From: a virus
DNA: 28,334 nt
Direction: 5' to 3' (one strand)
Virus record (IMG/VR): IMGVR_UViG_3300031957_000123
Coordinates: 1 to 28,334 of that record
Shown: piece after piece, positions 1-7,316 of the stretch
How positions within the stretch are numbered: position 1 is the stretch's first letter
Layout of the letters: every line of letters starts with the position of its first letter
Notes under the pieces: model-generated
The model's database searches: none
Told to the model about the DNA's origin: nothing
Seen by the model: the letters and a program-made list of their open reading frames with translations, nothing else
Position numbers and translations under genes: made by a program

Positions 1-2
1 CA

Positions 3-662
3 TGTCGTGAGTACATCTCTGAAGCACTGAAGGAACGCATAGACAAAGGTCAGTATGATCCTTGGGGTAACCTGTTCCCACCTAGTAAGTATCTGTCTAC
101 ACATGTCTGGTCTTCGATTCAGGATGTGATCTCTTCTGCTTCTACTGTGATGGATTACCTACGTCAGGTGGGGAGCCACTGTGCGAGGCAGAACAAACCA
201 ATGGAGTGGGTGACACCTACGAACCTTCTAGTACGTCAGGCTTACCCTCAGTTGTCACACCGTACCATCAAGACCATGATCGATGGCAGTGTAGTGAAGC
301 TATCGTTTCAGGACTATCAACAAGACACCATAGATCTCAACAGGACACGTAACGGCTCAAGCCCTAACTTCATTCATAGCATGGACGCTTCAGCACTCAC
401 GCTCACAATAGATCGTTGTCATGACTTAGGGATCGAGGACTTCGCTATGGTTCATGACAGCTACGGGACACATGCACCTAACATGCCTGCCATGAGTCAG
501 TTACTCCGTGAGGCTTTTGTAGACATGTATGAGCAACATGATGTCTTGATGGATCTTAAGAATCACGTTGAAAGCTACACTGAGGGAGGTCTTCCAGAGC
601 CACCGCAGCAAGGTAGTCTAAACCTCAGTAAAGTATTGGAATCTAAATACTTTTTTGCATAA
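3..662 (+). CDS. T7-type single-subunit RNA polymerase, C-terminal part (gene cut by window start)
   Basis: The reading frame is open from the left edge, so only the last 219 residues are present. This enzyme transcribes phage middle and late genes from phage-specific promoters. The fragment carries the motif C sequence MVHDSYGTHAP, where the Asp of HDS (codon 456-458) matches the second catalytic Asp of T7 RNA polymerase. It also has the conserved block PNFIHSMDASAL and ends in the family-typical ...LNLSKVLESKYFFA, which parallels the T7 ending with its C-terminal Phe-Ala. An internal GTG at 126 is not the start, because homology continues upstream of it (for example DPWGNLFPP). As in T7, the gene lies upstream of the replication genes. 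The identification is firm; the N-terminal DNA-recognition domain is outside the window. Confidence 0.96.
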   Translation, partial: CREYISEALKERIDKGQYDPWGNLFPPSKYLSTHVWSSIQDVISSASTVMDYLRQVGSHCARQNKPMEWVTPTNLLVRQAYPQLSHRTIKTMIDGSVVKLSFQDYQQDTIDLNRTRNGSSPNFIHSMDASALTLTIDRCHDLGIEDFAMVHDSYGTHAPNMPAMSQLLREAFVDMYEQHDVLMDLKNHVESYTEGGLPEPPQQGSLNLSKVLESKYFFA

Positions 663-663
663 A

Positions 664-687
664 TACTAAAGTCCTATTATGGCCTCC
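664..687 (+). promoter_or_regulatory. Candidate phage RNA polymerase promoter ahead of ssb
   Basis: The core CTAAAGTCCTATTATGG (666-682) sits in the short gap between the RNA polymerase gene and the ssb gene. Over 19 positions it matches 15 bases of the element at 10562-10580, and it also resembles 13443-13461. By analogy with T7-type promoters, transcription would begin at the GG at 681-682. The transcript would then open with the small hairpin at 683-695. This is inference from repetition and position, not from a known promoter consensus for this phage. Confidence 0.6.
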
Positions 688-695
688 TCTGGAGG
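683..695 (+). promoter_or_regulatory. Leader hairpin
   Basis: CCTCC (683-687) and GGAGG (691-695) form a perfect 5-bp stem with a 3-base loop at the predicted 5' end of the ssb transcript. There is no following T-run, so it is unlikely to be an intrinsic terminator. A similar GGCCTCCT...GGAG arrangement lies ahead of the capsid gene at 13460-13474. A role in protecting the RNA 5' end or in RNase III processing is possible but unproven. Confidence 0.4.
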
Positions 696-719
696 AAAAA
701 CTACACTTAAGGAGATTAA

Positions 720-1370
720 ATGGCTAAGAATGTTAGCACTCTGAAAGGCTCTGCTCTGTGGGCAAAAGTCTTTGAAGGACAGCAGGAGAAGTTTGATAAC
801 AACTCCCGCAAATTTACGAAAGCTCCTGATGGAGACTTCTCAATATCAGTTGTTGTTTCAGAGATTGAAGCAGCCGAAATGTGTGAGCACCTAGAGAGTA
901 TTGGCAACGCTGAGTTCCAAGCTCAGGTCAAGCGTGACCCTAAACTGAAGAACACGCTGTCCACACGACACAACTTTGAAACTGAGTATGACGAGAACGG
1001 TGATGCCACTGGCAACCTCGTGTTCAAGTTCAAAGCAAAGGCACGCACGAAGGAAGGTGGCCTACGCAAGATCATGGTAGTTGATGCCAAGCGTAAGCCA
1101 ATGACCGACATGGGCATCGAGATTGGTAATGGTTCAACTGTTAAGGTTGCCTTCAATCCGATTGCTAATTACGTGCCTGCACAGAAGACCATCTTCGTCA
1201 CTCTATATCTGTCAGCAGTACAGGTGATCGAACTCAATGAGTACAACGGTGCAAGTAACCTCTTTGATGAAGAGGATGGTTACGTTGCCCAAGCAGTTGA
1301 GAAGGACGATCAGAAAGAGCAGTACTTTGAAGAAGAGGCTGCGGATGTCGCAGTTGAAGGGGACTTTTGA
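720..1370 (+). CDS. Single-stranded DNA-binding protein (T7 gp2.5-like)
   Basis: The 216-residue product is close in length to T7 gp2.5 (232). It coats single-stranded DNA at the fork and helps organise polymerase and helicase. Family-like segments include the central FETEYDENGD region and the stretch GNGSTVKVAFNPIANYV followed by LYLSAVQVIEL, which are typical of the OB-fold core in marine T7-like SSBs. The C-terminus is strongly acidic and ends in Phe (...EEEAADVAVEGDF). This matches the gp2.5 tail, whose terminal Phe is needed for protein contacts in T7. The ATG at 720 has a good ribosome-binding site (AAGGAG, 709-714). It is the first gene after the candidate promoter at 664-687, and its 3' end overlaps the endonuclease I start by 26 bases. 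Confidence 0.9.
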   Translation: MAKNVSTLKGSALWAKVFEGQQEKFDNNSRKFTKAPDGDFSISVVVSEIEAAEMCEHLESIGNAEFQAQVKRDPKLKNTLSTRHNFETEYDENGDATGNLVFKFKAKARTKEGGLRKIMVVDAKRKPMTDMGIEIGNGSTVKVAFNPIANYVPAQKTIFVTLYLSAVQVIELNEYNGASNLFDEEDGYVAQAVEKDDQKEQYFEEEAADVAVEGDF

Positions 1371-1716
1371 GCAAAGGGTCATCGGTAAGCTGAAGGACGC
1401 AGGAGTGAACTACGAGTACGAACCTCACACCCTCTCGTACAGTGTAGAACGCTCCTACGTACCTGATCTCAAGATCGGTGACATCTATGTCGAACTCAAA
1501 GGTTATTTCCGTCAAGACGCTCAACGCAAGATGAAAGCAGTGAAGTCACAACATCCAGACCTAGACATCCGGTTCTTGTTCCAACGTGCCAACTCTCCAG
1601 TACAAGGAGCGAAGGTGCGGAAGGATGGAACCAAGATGACCTGTTCTGAGTGGGCTGACCGCTACGGCTTTACGTGGGCAGAAGGCGAGACCATACCTAA
1701 GGAATGGATAGCATGA
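1345..1716 (+). CDS. Endonuclease I, Holliday-junction resolvase (T7 gp3-like)
   Basis: T7 endonuclease I cuts branched DNA and helps degrade host DNA. The 123-residue product aligns with T7 gp3 (149 aa) through the catalytic PD-(D/E)XK core. The matching residues are Glu9 (FEQRV), Glu24 (YEYE), Asp41 (YVPDL), Glu50 and Lys52 (VELKGY), equivalent to T7 E20, E35, D55, E65 and K67. Conserved HPDLDIRFLFQ and the ending IPKEWIA also match. I chose the ATG at 1345 because homology starts a few residues later; upstream codons in this frame lie inside ssb. The gene overlaps ssb by 26 bases and shares ATGA with the next gene. It lacks the short N-terminal extension and the basic C-terminal tail of T7 gp3. 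Confidence 0.93.
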   Translation: MSQLKGTFEQRVIGKLKDAGVNYEYEPHTLSYSVERSYVPDLKIGDIYVELKGYFRQDAQRKMKAVKSQHPDLDIRFLFQRANSPVQGAKVRKDGTKMTCSEWADRYGFTWAEGETIPKEWIA

Positions 1717-1880
1717 AGATCGAATTTAGCTTGGAAGACATCTTAGAGCATGTCTATGAAGATACTTCAGACGAGGACTTACACCTCTTGTTTGAGTTGC
1801 TCTGCAACTGGAAGGACAAGGTGTCTGATGAGATTGATTACGTAGCCTCTTTGGAAGTTGACGTTGAAGACGATGAGTGA
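1713..1880 (+). CDS. Small very acidic protein, unknown function (55 aa)
   Basis: This short gene sits between endonuclease I and the primase-helicase, overlapping the former by ATGA and the latter by 8 bases. The product begins MKIEFSLEDILEHVYEDT and ends in an acidic run (VEVD-type then EDDE). About 20 of its 55 residues are Asp or Glu against only three Lys and no Arg. An AAGGA at about 1699 serves as ribosome-binding site. In T7 this slot holds gene 3.5 (amidase), but this product has no resemblance to an amidase and is far too short. Translational coupling on both sides supports a real gene. I do not recognise the family. A DNA-mimic or protein-binding role would fit the charge but is speculative. 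Confidence 0.7.
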   Translation: MKIEFSLEDILEHVYEDTSDEDLHLLFELLCNWKDKVSDEIDYVASLEVDVEDDE

Positions 1881-3477
1881 ATCCACTCTGATAAGACACG
1901 AAGCATGTCCTCACTGCACCAGTAGTGATGCTAACGCTTTGTATTCAGATGGCAGTCATTACTGCTTCTCTTGTCAGACCTACACGAAAGGAGAATCCAG
2001 TGCAGAATCAACAGCACCAGAGTTCACTTCAACAGATCGAAAGTTCCTCAGAGCAGAACCGCAGCACCTCACCAAACGAGGACTCAGCTACGAAGACTGC
2101 AAGAAGTGGGGATACGGAGTCTCTGAGTACCTCGGCTCTCCTGTACAAGTGGCTCCATTCACCGACATTCAGGGAAGAGTTGTCGCGCAAAAAATAAGGT
2201 TTCCTGACAAGACCTTCAAGATCATAGGGGACATGAAGGACGCATGTCTCTTTGGTCAGAGTCGTTGTCAGGATGCGGGCAAGATGCTCATCATCACTGA
2301 AGGCGAACTTGATGCCATGAGTGTTGAGGTGGCCTTACCTAATTGGCCTGTGGTCTCCATCAAGAATGGTGCATCAGGAGCCAAGCGGGACATACAGAAG
2401 CAGATCGAGTGGATTGAGAGATTCAGTTCAGTTGTCTTCTTGTTCGATCAGGATGAGGTGGGACAGAAGGCAGCAAAGGAATGTGCTGAACTACTGACCC
2501 CAGGCAAGGCCAAGCTCGCAACTATACCTTGTAAAGATGCAAACGAAATGCTTCAACAAGGACTGGTCAAGCAGCTGAGTCAAGCAATCTGGGGTTCCAA
2601 GCCTTTCCGTCCTGATGGACTGGTGCAGATTGAAGACCTCATTGATGACATCAGTAAACCTGTTGAGAAGGGACTGCCTTGGTTTATCCAAAGCCTCACT
2701 GACATCACCTTCGGGCGTAGGCCTTGTGAGTTGTATGCTTTCGGTGCAGGCACAGGGATCGGTAAGACAGACTTCCTGACGCAGCAGATCGCTTATGACA
2801 TCACTGAACTGAAGCAGAAGGTGGGCGTGTTCTTCTTGGAGCAGTTGCCTACTGAGTCTGCGAAACGCATTGCAGGCAAGGTAGAAGGTAGAAGGTTTCA
2901 TGTCCCTGATGGGAGTTGGGAGCCAGAGGAGCTTGTTGATAGTGTCCGCAAGTTGTCAGGCAGTATCACCTTCTACAACTCGTTCGGTCAGACAGACTGG
3001 GACATCATCAAGAATAAGTTGCGCTACATGGCTCACGCTGAAGGTATCCAACTGTTCTACATTGACCACCTGACTGCGATGGCTGACACCTCAGATGAGA
3101 AAGGAAGCCTTGAGCAGATCATGAAAGAGATGGCAGGGATTGCCAATGAACTCAAGGTCATCATCCACTTCGTGTCTCACTTAGCGACACCAGACGGAAA
3201 GCCCCATGAAGAAGGTGGGCAGGTATCCATCCGTCACTTCAAAGGGAGTCGAGCAATCGGCTTCTGGTCTTACTTCATGTTCGGACTAGAACGTAATCAG
3301 CAGGATGCAGATGAGAAGGTTAGACAGACTACAAGGCTGCGTGTGTTGAAGGATCGGTACACAGGGCAAGCCACTGGGCATCTGATGTATCTAGGGTATG
3401 AGCCTAACAGTACCCGCTTATTTGAGACGGATGATCCCTTCACTGAGGAAGTAACTACAATAGAGGAAGACTTTTAA
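1873..3477 (+). CDS. Primase-helicase (T7 gp4-like)
   Basis: The 534-residue bifunctional enzyme unwinds DNA and lays down primers at the replication fork. The N-terminus carries a Cys4 zinc-binding motif (Cys12, 15, 31, 34; T7 has the same layout). The TOPRIM primase core follows, with Glu143 in IITEGELDAM and Asp192/Asp194 in FLFDQDEVGQ. The RecA-type helicase domain has Walker A GAGTGIGKT (291-299, Lys298) and then FFLEQLPTE. After that come FYIDHLTAM, the SHL motif and GSRAIGFWSYFMFGLERNQ. It ends in an acidic tail with terminal Phe (TTIEEDF), like T7 gp4. The ATG at 1873 is preferred over an in-frame TTG at 1858 because homology begins right after it. It overlaps the previous gene by 8 bases and the next by one base (TAATG). 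Confidence 0.97.
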   Translation: MSESTLIRHEACPHCTSSDANALYSDGSHYCFSCQTYTKGESSAESTAPEFTSTDRKFLRAEPQHLTKRGLSYEDCKKWGYGVSEYLGSPVQVAPFTDIQGRVVAQKIRFPDKTFKIIGDMKDACLFGQSRCQDAGKMLIITEGELDAMSVEVALPNWPVVSIKNGASGAKRDIQKQIEWIERFSSVVFLFDQDEVGQKAAKECAELLTPGKAKLATIPCKDANEMLQQGLVKQLSQAIWGSKPFRPDGLVQIEDLIDDISKPVEKGLPWFIQSLTDITFGRRPCELYAFGAGTGIGKTDFLTQQIAYDITELKQKVGVFFLEQLPTESAKRIAGKVEGRRFHVPDGSWEPEELVDSVRKLSGSITFYNSFGQTDWDIIKNKLRYMAHAEGIQLFYIDHLTAMADTSDEKGSLEQIMKEMAGIANELKVIIHFVSHLATPDGKPHEEGGQVSIRHFKGSRAIGFWSYFMFGLERNQQDADEKVRQTTRLRVLKDRYTGQATGHLMYLGYEPNSTRLFETDDPFTEEVTTIEEDF

Positions 3478-3644
3478 TGGTGCTTTACACCGAAGACCAA
3501 CTACGTAAAGCGTGGATCGAACACTTGATCTCACTTTACTTGGTTGAGACCGAGCAAAACATTGAACTGGGCAACTACCCAGACATTGAAGAGTTCAGAG
3601 AAACCTTTGAACAAGAGCTTGAGGAAAACCCTGAAGTTAATTAG
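3477..3644 (+). CDS. Small acidic protein, unknown function (55 aa)
   Basis: Lying between the primase-helicase and DNA polymerase, this gene starts at an ATG sharing one base with the helicase stop (TAATG) and ends 19 bases before the polymerase start. The product MVLYTEDQLRKAWIEHLIS... is predicted mostly helical. It is acidic (about 15 Asp/Glu, three Lys/Arg), with a Glu-rich C-terminal half (FRETFEQELEENPEVN). It has the same length as the acidic gene upstream of the helicase but no clear sequence similarity to it. Small genes sit in the same interval in T7 (4.1 to 4.7), but I cannot assign homology. The coupled start and compact spacing are the main support. Confidence 0.65.
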   Translation: MVLYTEDQLRKAWIEHLISLYLVETEQNIELGNYPDIEEFRETFEQELEENPEVN

Positions 3645-3663
3645 TCACTGCGGAGACAGGGCA

Positions 3664-5370
3664 ATGAAGTACATCTTAGATATAGAAGCAGACAACCTAC
3701 TTGATGACATCACAACCATTCACTGCGTTGTGTTAAGAGATGTCGATTCTGATAACACATTCTCATTTTATGGTGAAAAAATTAAAGAGTGTGTACATGT
3801 CATCCAGAACGCTGACCAGATCATTGGTCACAACTTAATTGGTTACGATCTTCCTGCCTTGAAGAAGGTATGGGGATACGAACATCAAGGTGACGTTCTA
3901 GACACACTCGTCTGCTCCCGCACCATTTGGCCTCACCTCATGCAACTGGATGCGGAGAAAAAGAAGCTTCCAACAAAGCTATGGGGATCTCATTCCCTGA
4001 AGGCCTGGGGTTACCGTTTAGGAGAACTGAAAGGTGAATATAGCGAAACTAACGATGGGGCTTGGGAAAAATTCAGCCAACAGATGTTGGACTACTGCGT
4101 ACAGGACACGAAAGTTACGCAAGCACTGTACGAATGCATCATGGCGAAAGCGTTCTCAGAGGATGCGCTTACTCTTGAGCACAACATCGCTTCCGAAATG
4201 TTTAAGCAAGAGCAGCGCGGATTCGTGTTCGCTGTTAGTGACGGCCAGAAACTCTTTGCTGAGTTATCGCAGAGGAAGAATGACATCGAGGTTTCTTTGC
4301 AATCTCAATTTACTCCAACTGTGGTTCAACTCAAGACCAAAACAAAAGAGATTCCATTCAACCCTGCTTCTCGTCAACAGATTGCAGAAAGGCTTCAAAC
4401 CCTCGGATGGAAGCCCGAAGTATTTACTGAGTCGGGCATACCTAAGGTAGATGAAACTGTTCTGTCAGAGATTGATCTGCCTGAAGCCAAGCTCCTTGCT
4501 GAATACCTAATGCTCAACAAACGCATTGGTCAGTTAGGTTCTGGTAAGCAGGCGTGGTTGAAGCTAGAGAAAGAAGGAAAGATACATGGGCGCGTTAATC
4601 ACATGGGTTGCGTTACATCTCGTTGCACCCATTCGCAACCAAATTGTGCTCAAGTCCCGTCAGTTTCAGCACCTTATGGGCGTGAGTGTCGTGAGCTTTT
4701 TACTGTGCCTGATGGTTATTCCCTTCTTGGAGCCGATGCAAGCTCACTTGAACTTCGCTGTCTTGCCAGTTATATGGCTCCTTTTGATGGTGGTGCTTAC
4801 GCGCTAGAGGTAGTTGATGGTGACATCCACACAGCTAACCAAGAAGCTGCAGGGTTACCAACCAGAGCAACCGCTAAGACATTTATCTATGGATTCCTCT
4901 ACGGAGCAGGAGACGAAAAAATTGGTCAGATCATTAACAAAGGCGCAAAAGCAGGCAAGGCAATTAAGAAGAAATTTCTTGATAAAGTCCCCGCCCTTAA
5001 AAAGCTCAGAGATGCAGTCTCAGAAGCAGCCAAGCGTGGATGGATCAAAGGACTCGATGGAAGACAAGTCCCAGTAAGACATCCTCACGCAGCACTCAAC
5101 ACACTTCTGCAATCAGCAGGTGCAATCATCTGTAAGCGGTGGTACGTCCAAATTGAAGACGACTTACGCGCTGACGGTTACACAGAAGAAGATGTTGCGA
5201 TAGTGGCGTTTGTCCACGATGAAGTACAAATTCAAGTGAAACAAGGATTGGAAGATGCAGTTGGAAAACTTGTCATACGGTCAATGCACAAAGTTGAACA
5301 AATTTACAGTTTCAGATGCCCACTCGATGCAGAGTATACCTATGGACGTAACTGGGCAGAAACCCACTGA
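3664..5370 (+). CDS. Family-A DNA polymerase with 3'-5' exonuclease (T7 gp5-like), no thioredoxin-binding insertion
   Basis: This 568-residue enzyme is the replicative polymerase. Proofreading motifs are visible: Asp6/Glu8 (DIEAD), IGHNLIGYDLPAL, and YCVQDTKVTQ. Polymerase motif A is GADASSLELR (Asp358). Motif B is RATAKTFIYGFLYGAG, with Arg401, Lys405 and Tyr409 at the position equivalent to T7 Tyr526. Motif C is FVHDEVQ (Asp519). The end, YGRNWAETH, parallels T7 NWAICH. T7 gp5 has 704 residues; here the segment joining the exonuclease to the thumb (about residues 213-233) is short. The roughly 80-residue thioredoxin-binding insertion appears absent. The ATG at 3664 follows GGAG and starts exactly at the conserved exonuclease N-terminus; codons further upstream lie in the previous gene. 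The 3' end overlaps the next gene by 29 bases. Confidence 0.96.
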   Translation: MKYILDIEADNLLDDITTIHCVVLRDVDSDNTFSFYGEKIKECVHVIQNADQIIGHNLIGYDLPALKKVWGYEHQGDVLDTLVCSRTIWPHLMQLDAEKKKLPTKLWGSHSLKAWGYRLGELKGEYSETNDGAWEKFSQQMLDYCVQDTKVTQALYECIMAKAFSEDALTLEHNIASEMFKQEQRGFVFAVSDGQKLFAELSQRKNDIEVSLQSQFTPTVVQLKTKTKEIPFNPASRQQIAERLQTLGWKPEVFTESGIPKVDETVLSEIDLPEAKLLAEYLMLNKRIGQLGSGKQAWLKLEKEGKIHGRVNHMGCVTSRCTHSQPNCAQVPSVSAPYGRECRELFTVPDGYSLLGADASSLELRCLASYMAPFDGGAYALEVVDGDIHTANQEAAGLPTRATAKTFIYGFLYGAGDEKIGQIINKGAKAGKAIKKKFLDKVPALKKLRDAVSEAAKRGWIKGLDGRQVPVRHPHAALNTLLQSAGAIICKRWYVQIEDDLRADGYTEEDVAIVAFVHDEVQIQVKQGLEDAVGKLVIRSMHKVEQIYSFRCPLDAEYTYGRNWAETH

Positions 5371-5638
5371 CCCATCCCGCATTGGTGACATGGCAGAGCA
5401 TTACGCAATTACATGGTTATGGGATCAGGGTTATCAGGTATTCAAGAACTGTGGATGCACAGGAGCGATTGACTTGATCGCTATGAGTCCTGAAGGACAG
5501 CTACGTCTCCTTGATGTGAAGTCCTACAAAGATGGACGCTTATCTTCACGCACAGTGTTGCAGAAAGAACTAGGCGTTCAGTACCTACACTTTAATTCCA
5601 AAACAAGGAAGCTACGTTTTGTGGAGCACCGTCAATGA
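5342..5638 (+). CDS. Small PD-(D/E)XK nuclease-like protein
   Basis: The 98-residue product has a compact nuclease-type layout. An N-terminal helix holds Glu19 (GDMAEHYAITWLW), then come GYQVFKNCGCTGAIDLIAM with Asp44 and LRLLDVKSYK with Asp58 and Lys60. This Glu / Asp / Asp-x-Lys series is the PD-(D/E)XK signature and resembles archaeal-type resolvases and small phage endonucleases. The substrate is unknown; a role in recombination, resolution or host DNA breakdown is inferred. The ATG at 5342 lies inside the polymerase 3' end and has a weak ribosome-binding site. ATG at 5390 is a possible alternative start that would keep Glu19. It shares ATGA with the next gene. The phage also encodes endonuclease I, so this is a second nuclease of the same superfamily. 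Confidence 0.75.
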   Translation: MDVTGQKPTDPSRIGDMAEHYAITWLWDQGYQVFKNCGCTGAIDLIAMSPEGQLRLLDVKSYKDGRLSSRTVLQKELGVQYLHFNSKTRKLRFVEHRQ

Positions 5639-5826
5639 ATGAACTGATCCAATGGATTATTGCTCTAGCGTTTGCTGTCGTCAGTCTCTCACTCACTGCG
5701 AAGTTCCTGATGGAAGCGTACTTAGAGTACATCCAAGTAAAGCACGGCATCCGTGTAGTCACTCAGAAAGAGTTTGAGGATTACATGCGAGCTATGGCTG
5801 AGGAGGAAGAGGATGAAACTCAGTAA
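5635..5826 (+). CDS. Small membrane protein, unknown function (63 aa)
   Basis: This product has one clear hydrophobic segment near the N-terminus (about residues 5-24, WIIALAFAVVSLSLTAKFLM), a middle part EAYLEYIQVKHGIRVVTQKEF and an acidic tail (EEEEDETQ). It is likely a single-pass inner-membrane protein with the charged end in the cytoplasm. The start overlaps the preceding nuclease gene by ATGA and its 3' end overlaps the next gene by 14 bases, so it sits in a translationally coupled chain. It is not in the usual position for a T7 holin and I see no partner lysis gene nearby, so lysis is not a safe assignment. Family not recognised. Confidence 0.65.
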   Translation: MNELIQWIIALAFAVVSLSLTAKFLMEAYLEYIQVKHGIRVVTQKEFEDYMRAMAEEEEDETQ

Positions 5827-6073
5827 AGATAGGTCAGATTTAGAGAGCACCTTAATGGCTTTAGGTCACAGTGCTGATGATCTAAGAGTCTTGGCTGATG
5901 TTATTCTCGATAGCGAACTCATCTATGACGAAGATCGTCTACACACTGCACTCACTGGGTTAGCCGAGCTTATTGATGCACGGTTTGAGAAAGCCTTCGA
6001 CACCTACAAGCAGGTCTTTGAACTCGATGAATATTCATTGAGAGCAAGAGCATGGAGAGGAGATCACGAATGA
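5813..6073 (+). CDS. Hypothetical protein, acidic and helical (86 aa)
   Basis: The ATG at 5813 is preceded by a strong purine-rich site (AGGAGGAAGAGG, about 5800-5811), so it is a better start than any upstream codon in the frame, which would lie deep in the preceding gene. The product MKLSKDRSDLESTLMALG... is rich in Leu, Asp and Glu. It looks all-helical, with stretches such as DDLRVLADVILDSELIYDED and ALTGLAELIDARFEKAFDTY. No catalytic motif, signal peptide or membrane segment is visible. It overlaps the next gene by ATGA. Function unknown. Confidence 0.65.
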   Translation: MKLSKDRSDLESTLMALGHSADDLRVLADVILDSELIYDEDRLHTALTGLAELIDARFEKAFDTYKQVFELDEYSLRARAWRGDHE

Positions 6074-6264
6074 TTAAGATGGAATACAGGCCGTGGACAC
6101 CGGACAGTGAGTACGACTCGATGGTGGGGCCGCCTACTGTTGAACAAGTGACCATGACATTAGGCGATGATGTCTCATGGGATGAGGCAGTCTGTGAGTT
6201 TCGTAACTTCCTACGTGCGGCAGGGTATGTGGTTCCGTATGACTTTGAAAGTGAGGATGCATGA
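6070..6264 (+). CDS. Hypothetical protein (64 aa)
   Basis: The start at 6070 is chosen over the in-frame ATG at 6052. The purine run GGAGAGGAG (about 6055-6063) is correctly spaced for 6070, and 6070 makes the usual ATGA overlap with the upstream stop. The product MIKMEYRPWTPDSEYDSMVG... is acidic. It has a central VSWDEAVCEFRNFLRAAGYVV segment that could be one amphipathic helix. No known domain is recognised. It overlaps the exonuclease start by ATGA, so it is probably co-translated with it. Confidence 0.6.
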   Translation: MIKMEYRPWTPDSEYDSMVGPPTVEQVTMTLGDDVSWDEAVCEFRNFLRAAGYVVPYDFESEDA

Positions 6265-6986
6265 AGCTACTTATTGATGGTGACATTATTGCCTACACCG
6301 CAGCAACCAAAGCGGAGACACCTGTTAATTGGGGTGATGGCCTCTGGACTCTACATGCTTTTGAGCAAGACGTAGAGAGCGATATTGATGAGGCAGTATC
6401 CAAACTTGTTACGTCCTCTATCTGCACTGAGGTAGTTACTGCATTATCTGATGCAAGCAATTTCCGTAAACAAGTTGACCCAACCTACAAGGCAAACCGA
6501 AAGAACATTCGTAGACCGATGTTACTTCAGTACGCCAAGGACTACATGTACGAAAAGTACAACGGTGTCATTTGGGAAAACCTAGAGGCTGATGATGTCT
6601 TAGGGATCATGGGGACTGAGGATGACGACACGCTCATCTGGTCACTGGATAAAGACCTGAAGACGATCCCAGGCAAGCACCTAATTGATGGAGAGGTAGT
6701 CACCATCTCACCGCTTGAAGGTGATTACTGGTTCTACTCCCAAACCCTGATAGGTGACTTAACGGACAACTACTCTGGGTGTCCAAAGGTGGGAGCCAAG
6801 ACTGCTGAAAAGATCTTAGCTCATGACTGCTCATGGAATGCCGTTGTTGTTGCATACATGAAAGCAGGTCTGTCTGAAGAAGTTGCACTCACTCAAGCAC
6901 GCCTTGCACGCATCTTACGCACAGGTGAGTACAACAAGGAAACAGGGGAGGTAACTCTATGGACACCGCCCAATGGCTCAAATTGA
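6261..6986 (+). CDS. 5'-3' exonuclease, FEN-type (T7 gp6-like)
   Basis: The 241-residue product has the FEN/5'-nuclease active-site pattern. It shows Asp6 and Asp8 (LLIDGDIIAY), Glu109, Asp111 and Asp112 (ENLEADDVLG), and Asp130 and Asp132 (SLDKDLKTIPG). Asp166 and Asp169 follow in GDLTDNYSGCPKVGAKTA, which is also the helix-three-turn-helix. In T7 this enzyme degrades host DNA to nucleotides, removes RNA primers and trims concatemers. It is about 60 residues shorter than T7 gp6 (300). It would supply nucleotides to the ribonucleotide reductase encoded downstream. The ATG overlaps the preceding stop (ATGA) and the 3' end overlaps the DUF3310 gene by 28 bases. Confidence 0.92.
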   Translation: MKLLIDGDIIAYTAATKAETPVNWGDGLWTLHAFEQDVESDIDEAVSKLVTSSICTEVVTALSDASNFRKQVDPTYKANRKNIRRPMLLQYAKDYMYEKYNGVIWENLEADDVLGIMGTEDDDTLIWSLDKDLKTIPGKHLIDGEVVTISPLEGDYWFYSQTLIGDLTDNYSGCPKVGAKTAEKILAHDCSWNAVVVAYMKAGLSEEVALTQARLARILRTGEYNKETGEVTLWTPPNGSN

Positions 6987-7306
6987 TCGAGGTACATGAG
7001 GCTATGAGTGATGACAACTTTAATATGGATGAACGTGCCAGTACTGACCTCAGGGACGATCAGTCTGTTGATACCATCATCGAACAACCATCCCACTACG
7101 CGCAATACGCAATCGAACCTAAGAACTTCATCATCAGAAATGGCATGGAGTTTTGGCGAGGAAACATCATCAAGTATGCCTCGCGTGCAGGATCGAAATT
7201 GTATGAAGGCATGGACGAATTTGAAAGCGAAGTAGTGGATCTACGCAAAGTCATTCGTTACGCAGAAATGCGTATCAATCAAATTAATGGCGAATACGAT
7301 TTATAA
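6959..7306 (+). CDS. DUF3310 protein (related to the C-terminal part of T7 gp1.7)
   Basis: The 115-residue product has an acidic, probably flexible N-terminal third. The DUF3310 signature follows: QPSHYAQYAIEPKNFI, then WRGNIIKYASRAGSK and a helix EVVDLRKVIRYAEMRI. In T7, gp1.7 contains such a domain and has been described as a nucleotide kinase, but many phage DUF3310 proteins are much shorter and not tested. Position between the exonuclease and the ribonucleotide reductase fits a nucleotide-metabolism role. The ATG at 6959 has a good site (GGGGAGG, about 6945-6951); a later in-frame ATG at 7004 is possible. Activity is inferred from family only. Confidence 0.82.
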   Translation: MDTAQWLKLIEVHEAMSDDNFNMDERASTDLRDDQSVDTIIEQPSHYAQYAIEPKNFIIRNGMEFWRGNIIKYASRAGSKLYEGMDEFESEVVDLRKVIRYAEMRINQINGEYDL

Positions 7307-7316
7307 GGAATAACTG

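Noticed and set aside
3544-3663. In-frame extension upstream of the DNA polymerase ATG (40 residues, starting at 3544)
   Set aside because: It overlaps the small acidic gene at 3477-3644, and the conserved exonuclease N-terminus begins exactly at the ATG at 3664, which has its own GGAG site.
4983-4999. TAAAGTCCCCGCCCTTAA inside the DNA polymerase gene as a promoter
   Set aside because: It matches only the first half of the motif and is explained by coding sequence.
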